A stretch of 64,000 bases of DNA from Oscillospiraceae bacterium (GCA_017460835.1 JAFUAD010000063.1:1-64000); one strand, 5' to 3'. Shown: positions 51,362 to 60,113, counted from the first letter of the stretch. Numbers and translations: made by a program. Notes: generated by a model from the letters alone, not told the origin.

Positions 51362-52600
51362 ATGAAAGAAATGAAGAAAACACTCACGGCACTGCTCGCA
51401 CTGACGATGGCGTTCAGCATGGCATCCTGCGGTGACGACAGCAGCAGCACCGCGGAGAGCAGCACTGCGGAAAGCTCCGTATCCGAGAGCAGCGCAGAAT
51501 CCTCTGACGAGAGCTCCGCTGAAAGCTCTGCGGAATCCTCTGAGGAGAGCTCTGCGGCGGCGGCTGACCCGGGCTCCGCTGCTTACACAATGGAACAGCA
51601 CTCCACCGAGCACGCCCCCTTCGGCATCAAGCTCGATTACGCGATCCCGGCGCTCGCCGAGTACAAGGTCAGCTCCACGCAGGCAAACCCGCACTATTTC
51701 GGCGTGCAGTCAATGGACAGCTACAATTACCGCAAGGAGGACAAATCCACCTACGGAATTGATATTTCCGTTGATACCGGAATCTGGGGCAAGGAAAATG
51801 TCAAATTCAGCTTTGAGGGCGACAACAAGACGCTCGGCACGACCGACAACGGCTACAGCCTGTCCTACACCACCAAATACGACAGAACGATCAAGGCAAA
51901 CGGCGAGGAGGTCGCGCGCTATGACGCAAACCTTGCGGTCTACGGCGAATCCTACCGCGATGCCGTGCTCATTACGCAGATTTCCCTGACGACCTCCGAG
52001 CTCGACATGACGACCGATGAGCTTGAGGAAATGGCACTTGCCATCGCAAATTCCGTCAAGTTCACCGAGTGGGACGAGAATACCATGATCGCGGATGACG
52101 GCAGCTTCAAGGTCTATCCGCACAAGCTCATCTGCGCACCGAAGGCGACCATCGGCGGCGGGGAGGCCGAGCTCCAGCTCATCACCTCGCAGGGCTATCC
52201 GGAGGCATTTGTCCAGTTCAGCGCAGACGATATCCTCTATGAGATGAACACGGATATTCTGACCTACAACAGCCTCAAATGGGAGAATGCAGCGGAAAAG
52301 ACCGACGAATATACCTCTGTGAAGATCGCGGGCTATGAGGGCCTTGCAAAGCTCGAATCCTTCGGCTGCAACGGCGACTTTATCGTGAAATTCAGCGATG
52401 CGCATGTCGAGGAAATCAAGATCTCCGCAAAGTCCTTTGCAGACGGCTCCAGATCGAGGGACGGCAAGTCGTTCTCCGATGTCCAGAAGGAAATGATCGA
52501 CGACGCGAACAAGGCAGCTACTATCTCGAAAATGGCAGAGTATGTCGGCGCATTCGTCGGTGCATGGACGCTCGACGATTCCGTTCAGGAGCCGCAGTAA
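51362..52600 (+). CDS. Lipoprotein with a Ser/Glu-rich linker
   Basis: 412 residues. Signal peptide and lipobox (FSMASC, C23) are followed by about 50 residues made almost only of Ser, Glu and Ala (repeats of AESS, ESSAESS), a spacer common on Ruminococcus surface proteins. The folded part (~75-412) is acidic and strand-rich with two similar-looking halves (YTMEQHSTEHAPFGIKLDYA and FKVYPHKLICAPKATIGGGE). AGGAGG precedes ATG 51362. Function unknown; it stands just before a zinc-ribbon gene on the same strand. Confidence 0.82.
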   Translation: MKEMKKTLTALLALTMAFSMASCGDDSSSTAESSTAESSVSESSAESSDESSAESSAESSEESSAAAADPGSAAYTMEQHSTEHAPFGIKLDYAIPALAEYKVSSTQANPHYFGVQSMDSYNYRKEDKSTYGIDISVDTGIWGKENVKFSFEGDNKTLGTTDNGYSLSYTTKYDRTIKANGEEVARYDANLAVYGESYRDAVLITQISLTTSELDMTTDELEEMALAIANSVKFTEWDENTMIADDGSFKVYPHKLICAPKATIGGGEAELQLITSQGYPEAFVQFSADDILYEMNTDILTYNSLKWENAAEKTDEYTSVKIAGYEGLAKLESFGCNGDFIVKFSDAHVEEIKISAKSFADGSRSRDGKSFSDVQKEMIDDANKAATISKMAEYVGAFVGAWTLDDSVQEPQ

Positions 52601-52627
52601 CCCTCTGCCCGAAAGGAGCGTTTTTAC

Positions 52628-53176
52628 ATGGCTGGGAATTCCACACAGGTCTGCTGCCCGAACTGCGGCGGCACGATGCAGTTTGATCCGACCGTCGGCA
52701 AGCTGAAATGCATGTTCTGCGACTCCGTATTCACGCAGGAGGAGGCTGAGGCCTTCTTCGGACAGAAGGAGCAGGAGGAGGCGGCAAAGGCCTCGGGAAG
52801 CGACTGGGGCAGCGAAGCCGACGACATGAAGGCGTATTCCTGCAGCACCTGCGGCGCGGAACTGCTCGCAGAGGAAAATACCGGCGCGACACGCTGCCCG
52901 TACTGCGGCAATACGACCGTCATCGAGGCGCAGTTCACCGGCGCCGCAAAGCCCGATTCCCTGATTCCGTTTGCATTCACAAAGGCACAGGCGATCGAGA
53001 AATACAAGGCATATTATGAAAAGAAGAAGCTCCTCCCGAAGGCGTTTCTCACCGGGAGCAAAATGGAGGAGATTCAGGGCGTCTATGTCCCGTTCTGGCT
53101 CTACGACGGCTCGGTGAATATCAATGCCGAATTCGAGGGCGCAGATAAAAAGGATACACAGACAGAGATCATATGA
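52628..53176 (+). pseudogene. Truncated zinc-ribbon protein
   Basis: 182 residues remain. Two zinc ribbons are intact: CCPNCGGTMQF with CMFCDSVF, and CSTCGAELL with CPYCGNTTVIE. After LIPFAFTKAQAIEKYKAYYE and VYVPFWLYDGSVNINAEFEG the frame reaches DTQTEII and stops. Full-length members of this Clostridia family, often called TFIIB-type zinc ribbon or PriA-like membrane proteins, continue for about 170 residues. The cut coincides exactly with the start of foreign DNA at about 53170. Confidence 0.75.
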
Positions 53177-54045
53177 GAGCTGCAAGCACATTCTGCACCT
53201 ATGTGTTTGATTTTCTTGATACTCCCGATGAGCAGTACAAAGGCACTATCCCCACCGAAAAGCGCAACGATAACGAGTACGAATTTGAGTTTCGTCATGT
53301 GTGGTTCAAGTACCCGAATACGGAGCAGTATGTCCTGCGTGATGTGAATCTAAAATGGCGTATCGGTGAGAAAATGGCTCTTGTCGGGCGAAACGGCTGC
53401 GGCAAGTCAACGCTTGTGAAGCTCCTGTGCAGGCTCTATGACCCGACAAAGGGCGAGATAACGCTCAACGGCATTGACATTCGTAAGTATGATTACGATG
53501 ATTATATGGCACTGTTCTCGGTGGTCTTTCAGGACAGCAGTCTGTTTGCTTTCAGCCTTGCGGAGAATGTGGCAGCAAGCACCGAGTATGATACCGAAAA
53601 AGTCGAGGATTGTGTGCGGAGAAGCGGTCTGTCTGAAAGGCTCAACACTCTGCCCGAAGGTATCAACACCTATCTCTACAAAGAGTTTGACGAACACGGA
53701 GTTGAAATATCGGGCGGCGAAGCCCAGAAGCTCTGCCTTGCAAGGGCGATATACAAGGGCGCACCGTTCATCGTCCTTGACGAGCCTACTGCCGCACTTG
53801 ACCCTATCTCCGAACACGATATTTACACCAAATTCAACGGCATCGTCGGCACAAGAACGGCTATCTACATTTCGCACAGGCTGTCAAGCTGTCGTTTCTG
53901 TGATGAGATAACCGTTATGGATAATGGTGAAATTGTGGAGCGTGGAAGTCACGATATGCTTGTGACCGCAGGCGGGCATTATGCGGAGCTGTGGTCGGCA
54001 CAGGCGGAGTATTATCGGGAGACGGCAGGAGAATTATTTGAATAG
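53173..54045 (+). pseudogene. ABC exporter lacking its transmembrane domain
   Basis: 290 residues holding only the end of the linker and the nucleotide-binding domain: Walker A VGRNGCGKST, Q-loop FSVVFQD, signature VEISGGEAQKL, Walker B FIVLDEPTAALD and H-loop YISHRL. The linker words FDFLDTPDEQYKGTIPTEKR normally follow about 300 residues of membrane domain, which are missing. ATG 53173 is a chance start created by the junction. Base composition is more A+T-rich than to the left. A terminator follows. Without a membrane domain it cannot transport. Confidence 0.78.
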
Positions 54046-54048
54046 AAT

Positions 54049-54085
54049 AAAGGCTCGGAGAACGCTCTCTGAGCCTTTTTCTTTT
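54049..54085 (+). terminator. Terminator after the ABC remnant
   Basis: AAAGGCTC with GAGCCTTT (54049-54056 with 54071-54078), the stem extended by GAGA/TCTC, then TTCTTTTTC. Confidence 0.8.
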
Positions 54086-54199
54086 TCAGCAGATAGTTTT
54101 CCCCATAATCAGCTTGAACGGCTCTGAAGGGCATTTCTGTTCGTATGAGAGTATAGCAAAAGCGAGCTGCCGTATCTCGACAACTCGCTCTGCTGAAAA

Positions 54200-54406
54200 T
54201 TATTCGTCTGTGCAGTAGGATAGACCGTTCATTATCTGAATGAAAATACATTCATACCTCTCATGTTCCTCTCCCTCACTACAGATAGCCTGCCTGAGAA
54301 AATAGTCCTTTGCTTCTTCTCTGTCCTCCCATTCTTCACGATTCCCATTGCAAACGGTTGTGACCTTGGATGACTTTGGCATTGCCAATTCAGGTGTTTT
54401 CAACAT
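54200..54406 (-). CDS. Small protein typical of conjugative elements
   Basis: 68 residues from ATG 54406, with GGAGG 9 bases ahead. The sequence VTTVCNGNREEWEDREEAKD then FLRQAICSEGEEHERYE and GLSYCTDE is a pattern I associate with small conserved proteins in Firmicutes integrative conjugative elements. Function unknown. It is downstream of mobC on the same strand. Confidence 0.65.
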   Translation of the reverse strand: MLKTPELAMPKSSKVTTVCNGNREEWEDREEAKDYFLRQAICSEGEEHERYECIFIQIMNGLSYCTDE

Positions 54407-54584
54407 AGCTGTTACCTCCAAATCGATATTGTAGATACAGTATATACCATAATCTCGTAAGAGTCCAGCTCTGTGGAATAATTGTAACCATTCTTGTGCA
54501 GAGCGCAGCATTTTCAAAAGAATATCCAATGCAAGGCGCACATATCAGATTTCATGCTGTCGGAAAAAATCCCAACAGCATTTT

Positions 54585-54929
54585 TTAATGCTTTAGTGCC
54601 GCAACCTTAGTTTGCAAAAACAGCAACGGTCTCCAAAGCTGATTGGCAAGGTTCTTGATCTCGTCAATATCCTCTTGATAAATCTTGTGAGTGCTGTTCG
54701 CTCGGAGAGCAATCTGGTTGATGTTGTTAGCGATGTTACTCGCAAGTTTGAGAAGCTCTTTCAGCTCGTTTCCGTCAATGTGGACTATGTAACCCTCAAA
54801 GATCATGGCACGGACAAATTCACTTAAACTATCCATACCGCTGTTCTGATACTTGCGCTTGATGGCGTCCATTTCTTCGGGACTTACTCTTACCTTCAGA
54901 TACAAAGTACGCTTGTTTTCATCTTTCAT
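54585..54929 (-). CDS. mobC: Relaxosome accessory protein MobC
   Basis: 114 residues. The N-terminus is ribbon-helix-helix-like (LYLKVRVSPEEMDAIKRKYQ, SLSEFVRAMIFEGYIV), and the helical C-terminus reads NNINQIALRANSTH then IDEIKNLANQLW, the MobC family pattern. It helps the relaxase nick oriT. The oriT-like region lies directly upstream (54940-55140). The expected relaxase gene is not next to it. Confidence 0.85.
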   Translation of the reverse strand: MKDENKRTLYLKVRVSPEEMDAIKRKYQNSGMDSLSEFVRAMIFEGYIVHIDGNELKELLKLASNIANNINQIALRANSTHKIYQEDIDEIKNLANQLWRPLLFLQTKVAALKH

Positions 54930-54939
54930 TTTCTCTTGT

Positions 54940-55150
54940 TCTCCTTTTCTTGTTTTTCAAAATCGGGGTCTTAGGGGCAGCGCCCTCTAACAAGCCTTGT
55001 GAAGTGTGTAAGTCGCTGTGCGCGCCCACACTTCACCGTGCTTGCTGGTAGAGTTTCGCCCCTGTGGGGCGAATGTCATTTCCGAGCCTTTCGGCTCGGT
55101 CTATTTTTCTCAATTTTGAGAATTGGAGCTGTGCGACTTTCTATCTTTCT
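54940..55150. other. Probable origin of transfer (oriT) region
   Basis: Noncoding DNA just upstream of mobC. The key element is a perfect 10-bp inverted repeat GTGAAGTGTG (54999-55008) and CACACTTCAC (55027-55036) with an 18-base centre, followed by CGTGCTTGCTGGTAG, a likely nick area. Two more hairpins follow (TTCGCCCC/GGGGCGAA and GAGCC/GGCTC). The layout fits MobC-associated oriT sites; the nick position cannot be read off. Confidence 0.6.
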
Positions 55151-55445
55151 GCACTCCCCTTAATCACTATAACCGATAAATCCATATCCGTCAATAGTTA
55201 TTTTCAAAAATATTTTAACGCCTAAAATTCCCTCCGTCAAAATGACGAATCGGTATTTACTGCATAATAGCGTGATTTTGATTTTTCAAAATCAAAAATT
55301 CCCCGGTCTTTTGTTAATAAATTATGAACAAAACTTTGTGCGCATTGCGGCTTGTATTCAGGTAGTAGGGTGCGCTATAATGGGAGTATAGCAAAACGGC
55401 TCTTGCCACTCGGAGTTGATTTGCTGAGAACAAAACAGAAAGGTC
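55151..55445. other. Noncoding A+T-rich spacer
   Basis: No gene is seen. It holds an A+T-rich hairpin (GATTTTGA with TCAAAATC near 55270) and then the ribosome site of the DUF4315-like gene. Confidence 0.5.
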
Positions 55446-55457
55446 GTGATTTTATCT

Positions 55458-55724
55458 ATGGGCATTTATGTAGAGAAAAGAGATAAGCTCATTGAGAAAA
55501 TCGGTGAATTGGAGAACCGTATCGCAAACGATACGGCAAAGAAGAAAACTCTTGAGGATAAACTCAAGGAAGTATCCCGTCTTGCAATGGCAGAGGAATA
55601 CAACTGCAAGCCCCGTGAGCTTGATGACATTATCAGCTCGGAACATCAGCTTTTGGAAAAGCTGAGAGCAAGCGGTCTGTCCGATGATGAGCTGCTGAAA
55701 CTTGTCGGCGGTGGAAATTCGTAA
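55458..55724 (+). CDS. DUF4315-like coiled-coil protein of conjugative elements
   Basis: About 88 residues. A long coiled coil (RDKLIEKIGELENRIANDTA, KKKTLEDKLKEVSRLAM) precedes a short tail (LRASGLSDDELLKLVGG). DUF4315 proteins with this shape sit in the transfer region of Firmicutes integrative elements. Start uncertain: ATG 55458, or GTG 55446 which is closer to AAAGG. Confidence 0.65.
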   Translation: MGIYVEKRDKLIEKIGELENRIANDTAKKKTLEDKLKEVSRLAMAEEYNCKPRELDDIISSEHQLLEKLRASGLSDDELLKLVGGGNS

Positions 55725-55811
55725 AGTGGGAAAAGCGATACTGCCGATCTTGCTGCTGACTTCGGACAGCAAATGAGCTTTGTGGATAAAGCTAATCCCT
55801 ACGAGGATTAA
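55725..55811 (+). pseudogene. C-terminal remnant of a lost gene
   Basis: One frame reads SGKSDTADLAADFGQQMSFV then DKANPYED and a stop near 55811. It has no start codon or ribosome site and continues no neighbouring gene, so it is probably the tail of a deleted transfer-region gene. Confidence 0.3.
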
Positions 55812-55955
55812 ATATATCCGACAACTAAACGTCCTGTGCAGGAGTAACGACCCTGCAACAAAAAGCCAATGCGTGTAGAGAAAAAGATATCGCAGGCGGA
55901 AAGGAGCAATTTGAAAGAGACAACAACTGCCGTAGATAGAGAGAAGGCAGGTACT

Positions 55956-56081
55956 ATGATCTCCGATAAGGGCAAGGCACTTAAAGTTAAAGTCACCTAC
56001 CCTGAGAGTGTCCCCGAAGCGATTCGGGTAACGAAGATCAATCGTATCTATGACATTCTCACAAAGCATATCGCTGAGTAA
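55956..56081 (+). CDS. Small conserved protein next to the recombinase
   Basis: 41 residues (MISDKGKALKVKVTYPESVP, then EAIRVTKINRIYDIL). The KINRIYDIL ending is a pattern I associate with small genes just upstream of serine recombinases in Clostridia elements. A longer in-frame start at 55869 is possible but has no ribosome site. Confidence 0.55.
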   Translation: MISDKGKALKVKVTYPESVPEAIRVTKINRIYDILTKHIAE

Positions 56082-56182
56082 AAAAATTTGAAAAAGCACT
56101 TGCAATCTCAGCCGATATGCGCTACAATATAGATACCGCAATATCGGCTGTACGATTGTAAAGATAATCGGAGGTCGATAAA

Positions 56183-56347
56183 ATGAAAAAGACAACAACT
56201 AACAATAACGGAATTACGGCTATCTATGTTCGCCGTTCCGTGAGCGACAAGGATAAGGGCAACAACAGTTTGTCCATTTCCGCACAGAGGGAGGAATGTA
56301 TCAGATTCGTTGGAGACTGCGAATATCAGGTATATTGTGATATGTAG
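56183..56347 (+). pseudogene. Truncated large serine recombinase
   Basis: 54 residues remain: MKKTTTNNNG, then ITAIYVRRSVSDKDKGNNSL, then SISAQREECI. This is the start of a large serine recombinase resolvase domain (Y-V-R-x-S with the catalytic serine, then S-x-x-x-Q). After RFVGDC the homology ends and TAG follows. About 450 residues are missing, so the element cannot excise with this enzyme. GGAGGT precedes ATG 56183. Confidence 0.75.
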
Positions 56348-56607
56348 AACCCCAAATTGATACAATAGAAAAAACTCATAGGGGTGTTCAAAATCAAAAA
56401 ACAGCGTAGATTAGAGGAAAATGATAGTGCAGCTTTGAAAGCATAATCTGCTGAAATCCAGCAAATACATAATTACCGCCTACCTTGCAAACGATGCAAA
56501 TGAATTGCAAAGCTTGCCAGATAGGCGGTTATTATATGATATAGAGGTTATCACTAATCAGCGTTATTTTCAAGAAGTAGCTTATAGTTCCTCTCGATAA
56601 CTATCAC
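56348..56607. other. Scrambled spacer with one large hairpin
   Basis: No gene is seen. ACCGCCTA (56475-56482) and TAGGCGGT (56522-56529) pair across 39 bases that contain three TTGCAA/TGCAA words; it may be a terminator or an element end. Confidence 0.4.
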
Positions 56608-56763
56608 ATGTCGATTCGGCTGATCGAAGCAGGAGCAAAACAGGGCGCCGACCTAATTCAATGTTCCAAAATTCAGGATTGGGACGTCGGATTAAACATT
56701 CTCTACACCTACCAATCGCTTCTCGGCAATTTTGAAAGCATTATTTCAATACAGTCAGCGTAG
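56608..56763 (+). CDS. Short unknown open frame
   Basis: 51 codons (MSIRLIEAGAKQGADLIQCS, then KIQDWDVGLNILYTYQSLLG). It looks protein-like but has a poor ribosome site and overlaps the 3' end of the opposite-strand gene by 55 bases. It may be the tail of a truncated gene. No family recognised. Confidence 0.25.
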   Translation: MSIRLIEAGAKQGADLIQCSKIQDWDVGLNILYTYQSLLGNFESIISIQSA

Positions 56764-57662
56764 ACGATATCATCTAGAGCCATCTTCTCGCTCATTTCCA
56801 TAACAACATCCGGTGCTTGGGAAGCCTTAAACTTCGACTGAATCTTACTGATGCCGAAGAGGTAGAGTTCATCATACTTCTCCGGCACCTCATCAATAAA
56901 CATATAATTCTCGTACTGAAGCGTATCCTTATTGTATATACTCACACAGTCGATTTTGGATATATATTTTCTGAAAACTCCGAATTTCAATTGTTTCCAC
57001 TCCTTTTCCATTCGAATTTCTTCTCTCGCTTCTTCTGTAAGTCTGACAGCATCTTCATTAGTGCCATAATAGCCGTTCTTTTTGAAAAATTCTTCTCTTG
57101 AAGATTTCAAAACTTCTTCTACCATTCTTTGCGATGGTTTGAACCCTTTCAGGTATTCCATGTACATTTCCTCCACATCATAAGAATACTGTATAAAATC
57201 TCTTAATTCCGCATCAGACATAAGAACATATGGATTGCTTGGAATATTGTTTCCATCATCTGCTTCATCGACTCCTGAGTCAACACACCAATCAATATAA
57301 TCTTTATAGGACAGCGGACTCTGATTTCCTACGGGATATGAGCAGCCATCATCTGTAAAGCAGTACTTTACAATATTATCAGGCGTTATCTCAATAAAGC
57401 ATTTGCCACACTGATTACTGTGGTTAAATATGATTGTATAGTCCTTCATATCTTTCTTTCCACTGTGTACATTACAGAAAAAACTATCCAGCAGTTTCTC
57501 ATCAATTACCTTTGGTTTCTCGTTTTTTTCCAATGACAGTACAGCATTCTCGGCGTAAGAAAACGCCCGTTTTATTAAATCAGCCCCATAAGCATAATTA
57601 ACCTGTATGGCAAGCAATTTATTCTGATTATACCGGATATATATTTGAGATCTATCTCCCAT
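56709..57662 (-). CDS. Unknown cytoplasmic protein on the mobile element
   Basis: 317 residues from ATG 57662; GGGGGA lies 10 bases ahead, and three earlier in-frame ATGs sit in a direct repeat (ATGATAAGTG). The N-terminus is strand-rich (GDRSQIYIRYNQNKLLAIQV), and the middle is acidic with Cys and Tyr residues (HSNQCGKCFIEITPDN, CFTDDGCSYPVG). It is followed downstream by no gene and preceded by two small acidic genes, a likely three-gene unit. Function unknown. Confidence 0.65.
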   Translation of the reverse strand: MGDRSQIYIRYNQNKLLAIQVNYAYGADLIKRAFSYAENAVLSLEKNEKPKVIDEKLLDSFFCNVHSGKKDMKDYTIIFNHSNQCGKCFIEITPDNIVKYCFTDDGCSYPVGNQSPLSYKDYIDWCVDSGVDEADDGNNIPSNPYVLMSDAELRDFIQYSYDVEEMYMEYLKGFKPSQRMVEEVLKSSREEFFKKNGYYGTNEDAVRLTEEAREEIRMEKEWKQLKFGVFRKYISKIDCVSIYNKDTLQYENYMFIDEVPEKYDELYLFGISKIQSKFKASQAPDVVMEMSEKMALDDIVYADCIEIMLSKLPRSDW

Positions 57663-57728
57663 ACTTATCATTCCCCCACTTATCATTCCTCGTATGATAA
57701 ATAATCTATTTGGCAACGCCTGCCCCTT

Positions 57729-58019
57729 TTAAACATACTCAAATGTATAAATCGAGTTTGCCGAAGTCAGGATAAATCCTCTCTCTATTTCACGGTACTC
57801 GCAGGTAGAAGTGTGAAAATAGCGCTGCATTTCCTCTTCCGGTTCGTCAGGGAAAAAGTATGCATAGCGCCAGCCCGGATGCTTCTTCTCCGACTCAAAA
57901 AGCATTATCAGACCGGGAATACCGATATATTTATCGACCCAGTCATGTCCTGAACTGTTTTCTTTTTTATTTTCATAGGACACAAGCTGCCCCATCTGTT
58001 TTTTAATAAATCTGCTCAT
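57729..58019 (-). CDS. Small unknown protein
   Basis: 96 residues, mixed alpha/beta, many aromatic residues (WRYAYFFPDEPEEEMQRYFH). The start overlaps the stop of the next gene upstream by 4 bases (ATGA), so the two are coupled. No family recognised. Confidence 0.65.
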   Translation of the reverse strand: MSRFIKKQMGQLVSYENKKENSSGHDWVDKYIGIPGLIMLFESEKKHPGWRYAYFFPDEPEEEMQRYFHTSTCEYREIERGFILTSANSIYTFEYV

Positions 58020-58552
58020 GTATTCTCATATTTCTCCATAAATTGATTCCACTGTGACCCTTCTTCATCGCTTAATATTGAAAGATAAGGGTAGATCATA
58101 TTTTTTAGCTTTGCTTTTACTATCTCCTTTGCGGTCTCCTCATCAGAAAAAACGAAACAGAAGCTTCCGAAGTCATTTACGATATAGGGAGACAGTTCAG
58201 TGTCGGTTTCCTTAGCCATCGGGTTGTGGTTAGTATCAGGAGCAGGGATATCTTTCTTCGCAGAGTGCTTTGATCTGTACTCAAAAAGAATATAATATTT
58301 AACCTCATCTTCCGAGTGTATCCGTCCATCTTTATCAATCGGATACTGATATTTGATGGTATATTTGATGAAATCCCATTCTTCTTTGTTCGGAAGCCAG
58401 AAGAATGTGTAAATGCCTTCTTTCCCGCATCTCGGATTATTGTTGGGATAATAATCATGCCACTGCATACTGCCCTCTGACAGCCTGTAGCATTCCTTCA
58501 ATTTTTCCAGTAATTCACTCATAGTATTTTCACCCATAGTATCTGATTTCAT
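58016..58552 (-). CDS. Unknown acidic protein
   Basis: 178 residues; a later ATG at about 58522 (MSELLEKLKE) is an equally good start. It is rich in Trp, Tyr and Pro (MQWHDYYPNNNPRCG, IYTFFWLPNKEEWDFIKYTI). Coupled by a 4-base overlap to the 96-residue gene. Unknown, perhaps one half of a small effector/immunity or regulatory pair; no toxin motif is visible. Confidence 0.65.
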   Translation of the reverse strand: MKSDTMGENTMSELLEKLKECYRLSEGSMQWHDYYPNNNPRCGKEGIYTFFWLPNKEEWDFIKYTIKYQYPIDKDGRIHSEDEVKYYILFEYRSKHSAKKDIPAPDTNHNPMAKETDTELSPYIVNDFGSFCFVFSDEETAKEIVKAKLKNMIYPYLSILSDEEGSQWNQFMEKYENT

Positions 58553-58577
58553 AGCATTTCGCTTCTCAGATTATGCT

Positions 58578-59225
58578 TCACTCCGCCCTTCCCACTTTCC
58601 TGACATTGCCGACTCTCAAGCCGTCGGTAATGCCTGTGACAACCACACGGTCGCCCTTATTAAAGTACTTCGTTACAAATTCTGCAGCATTACGCCAGGC
58701 TGTGCAGTTGATGAAATCTTCCTTGCCACCTCTGTTGATACCTAAGGTAAAACGGGCAACCGAAACCCCTGTGGAAGTCAATCGTAATTCTACATCAGTT
58801 TTCATCACACCCTCGATATTCATCTCTCTTGTGAGCCTTTTATCTGCACTCATCTGCACTTTTATTTCCTTCCTGGCATCAGCCAGTTCACGGCGGAGCT
58901 TATCGTTTTCTTTATCCTTCATGTCTATAATTGACTTCAGCGAACTGATATATTTCCAAGTGCTTTCGAGGCTCATCATCTGCCTGAACTGCTGTTTTTT
59001 CTCAGGGTCCATACTCTGGAATTCTCTTATCTGCATAACGGTATCGTAGGCAGTCTGCACGATAGCCCTCTCACTCTCAGCTGCATCGATAAGCTCACCT
59101 GATACACCTACCGATTCAAAGCGTTCAGGTTCCTCTGCTCCGCCCCCGAATAAGGCTTCCATTCTTCTGTCATATTCATCCGCTTCATCATCACTTAAAG
59201 GTGTTGTAAAAGTTATTTTATCCAT
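58578..59225 (-). CDS. SSB-like protein with a coiled-coil N-terminal extension
   Basis: 215 residues from ATG 59225 (AGAAGGAG ahead). Residues 1-125 are acidic and helical, partly coiled coil (LKSIIDMKDKENDKLRRELA). Residues ~135-215 are a single-stranded DNA-binding OB fold (GVMKTDVELRLTSTGVSVAR, FTLGINRGG, DFINCTAWRNAAEFVTKYF, KGDRVVVTGI). It ends earlier than normal SSBs: the last strand and the acidic tail are missing. It probably protects transferred strands during conjugation. Confidence 0.78.
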   Translation of the reverse strand: MDKITFTTPLSDDEADEYDRRMEALFGGGAEEPERFESVGVSGELIDAAESERAIVQTAYDTVMQIREFQSMDPEKKQQFRQMMSLESTWKYISSLKSIIDMKDKENDKLRRELADARKEIKVQMSADKRLTREMNIEGVMKTDVELRLTSTGVSVARFTLGINRGGKEDFINCTAWRNAAEFVTKYFNKGDRVVVTGITDGLRVGNVRKVGRAE

Positions 59226-59262
59226 AATAGTTCTTTTCTCCTTCTGTATGCTGTTATTTTGG

Positions 59263-59802
59263 TCATGCAAGTTCTGTATCAGCCAAAGTAAAATCGGGGT
59301 TAAGGCGGACAATGATGCTGTGACCGAAAAACAGATCATCGGCCTTGCACCAGAGTTTAAGAATACCGTCTTTGCGCGGCTCTACTCCCTGAAGCTTGAT
59401 GCTTTTCATAAAAGAATCCCTGTCGATCGGTTGTTCGCGTTCAGCAAGCCACTCATTGTTTTTCAGGTCAAGCAGTTCGTCAGCAGCATAAAATCTTGCT
59501 GTAGCCTGCATATAACTCTTCGTGATAAGCTCACAGAAATCTTCCACACTCCACATTTTCACATGGTCGCTCGCCTTTTCCCCATTTTGGAACGCCTTGA
59601 TGACATTCGAAATGGTAAAAGCGTGTTCTATAACAAATGTGCGCTCGCCGTTGCCAACCTCGGCGTTGATGAACGTAAACTGTCTATCATCTGCTCCGAC
59701 ACTCCCGGATGTCACATCGAAGATCTTTCCGTAGCGTGTGATGTAGATGTGATCGCCATTCACGCTGCATGATAATTTTTTGCTCGTTAATATTTGATTC
59801 AT
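59263..59802 (-). CDS. Unknown element protein
   Basis: 179 residues from ATG 59802. A strand-rich start (LTSKKLSCSVNGDHIYITRY) is followed by a mixed domain (AEVGNGERTFVIEHAFTISN, MWSVEDFCELITKSYMQATA). It stands 37 bases upstream of the SSB-like gene, so the two are probably co-transcribed. No family recognised. Confidence 0.65.
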   Translation of the reverse strand: MNQILTSKKLSCSVNGDHIYITRYGKIFDVTSGSVGADDRQFTFINAEVGNGERTFVIEHAFTISNVIKAFQNGEKASDHVKMWSVEDFCELITKSYMQATARFYAADELLDLKNNEWLAEREQPIDRDSFMKSIKLQGVEPRKDGILKLWCKADDLFFGHSIIVRLNPDFTLADTELA

Positions 59803-59870
59803 AGTGATTTTCCCTCCGCTTTTGCAATCATCATTAACCAAATTCTCTGTGATAGGAATCGTTCTTTATA

Positions 59871-60113
59871 TCACAACTTTCTCACTATAGCATTCTCCGG
59901 AATGCGCTTATAATGTGTGTTGTCTTCCGCTTTGAAGATATCACAGCTGACATCACTATCGCACTCCATGCTGCCCCATTTATCAACTATCCTGATTTCG
60001 CCTTTCAGCACTTTGTCGTTGAAGTTAATCGGCTTAGTAATCTCTTTATGATATCGCCAAGCAGCTATGCTCGATTTAAATAATAGTATATCATATCGCA
60101 GGCTGGTTTTCAA
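59871..60113 (-). CDS. Small unknown protein, possibly a fragment
   Basis: 80 residues with beta character (LKGEIRIVDKWGSMECDSDV). No clear ribosome site ahead of the ATG. It may be a decayed piece of a larger gene. Confidence 0.35.
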   Translation of the reverse strand: MKTSLRYDILLFKSSIAAWRYHKEITKPINFNDKVLKGEIRIVDKWGSMECDSDVSCDIFKAEDNTHYKRIPENAIVRKL

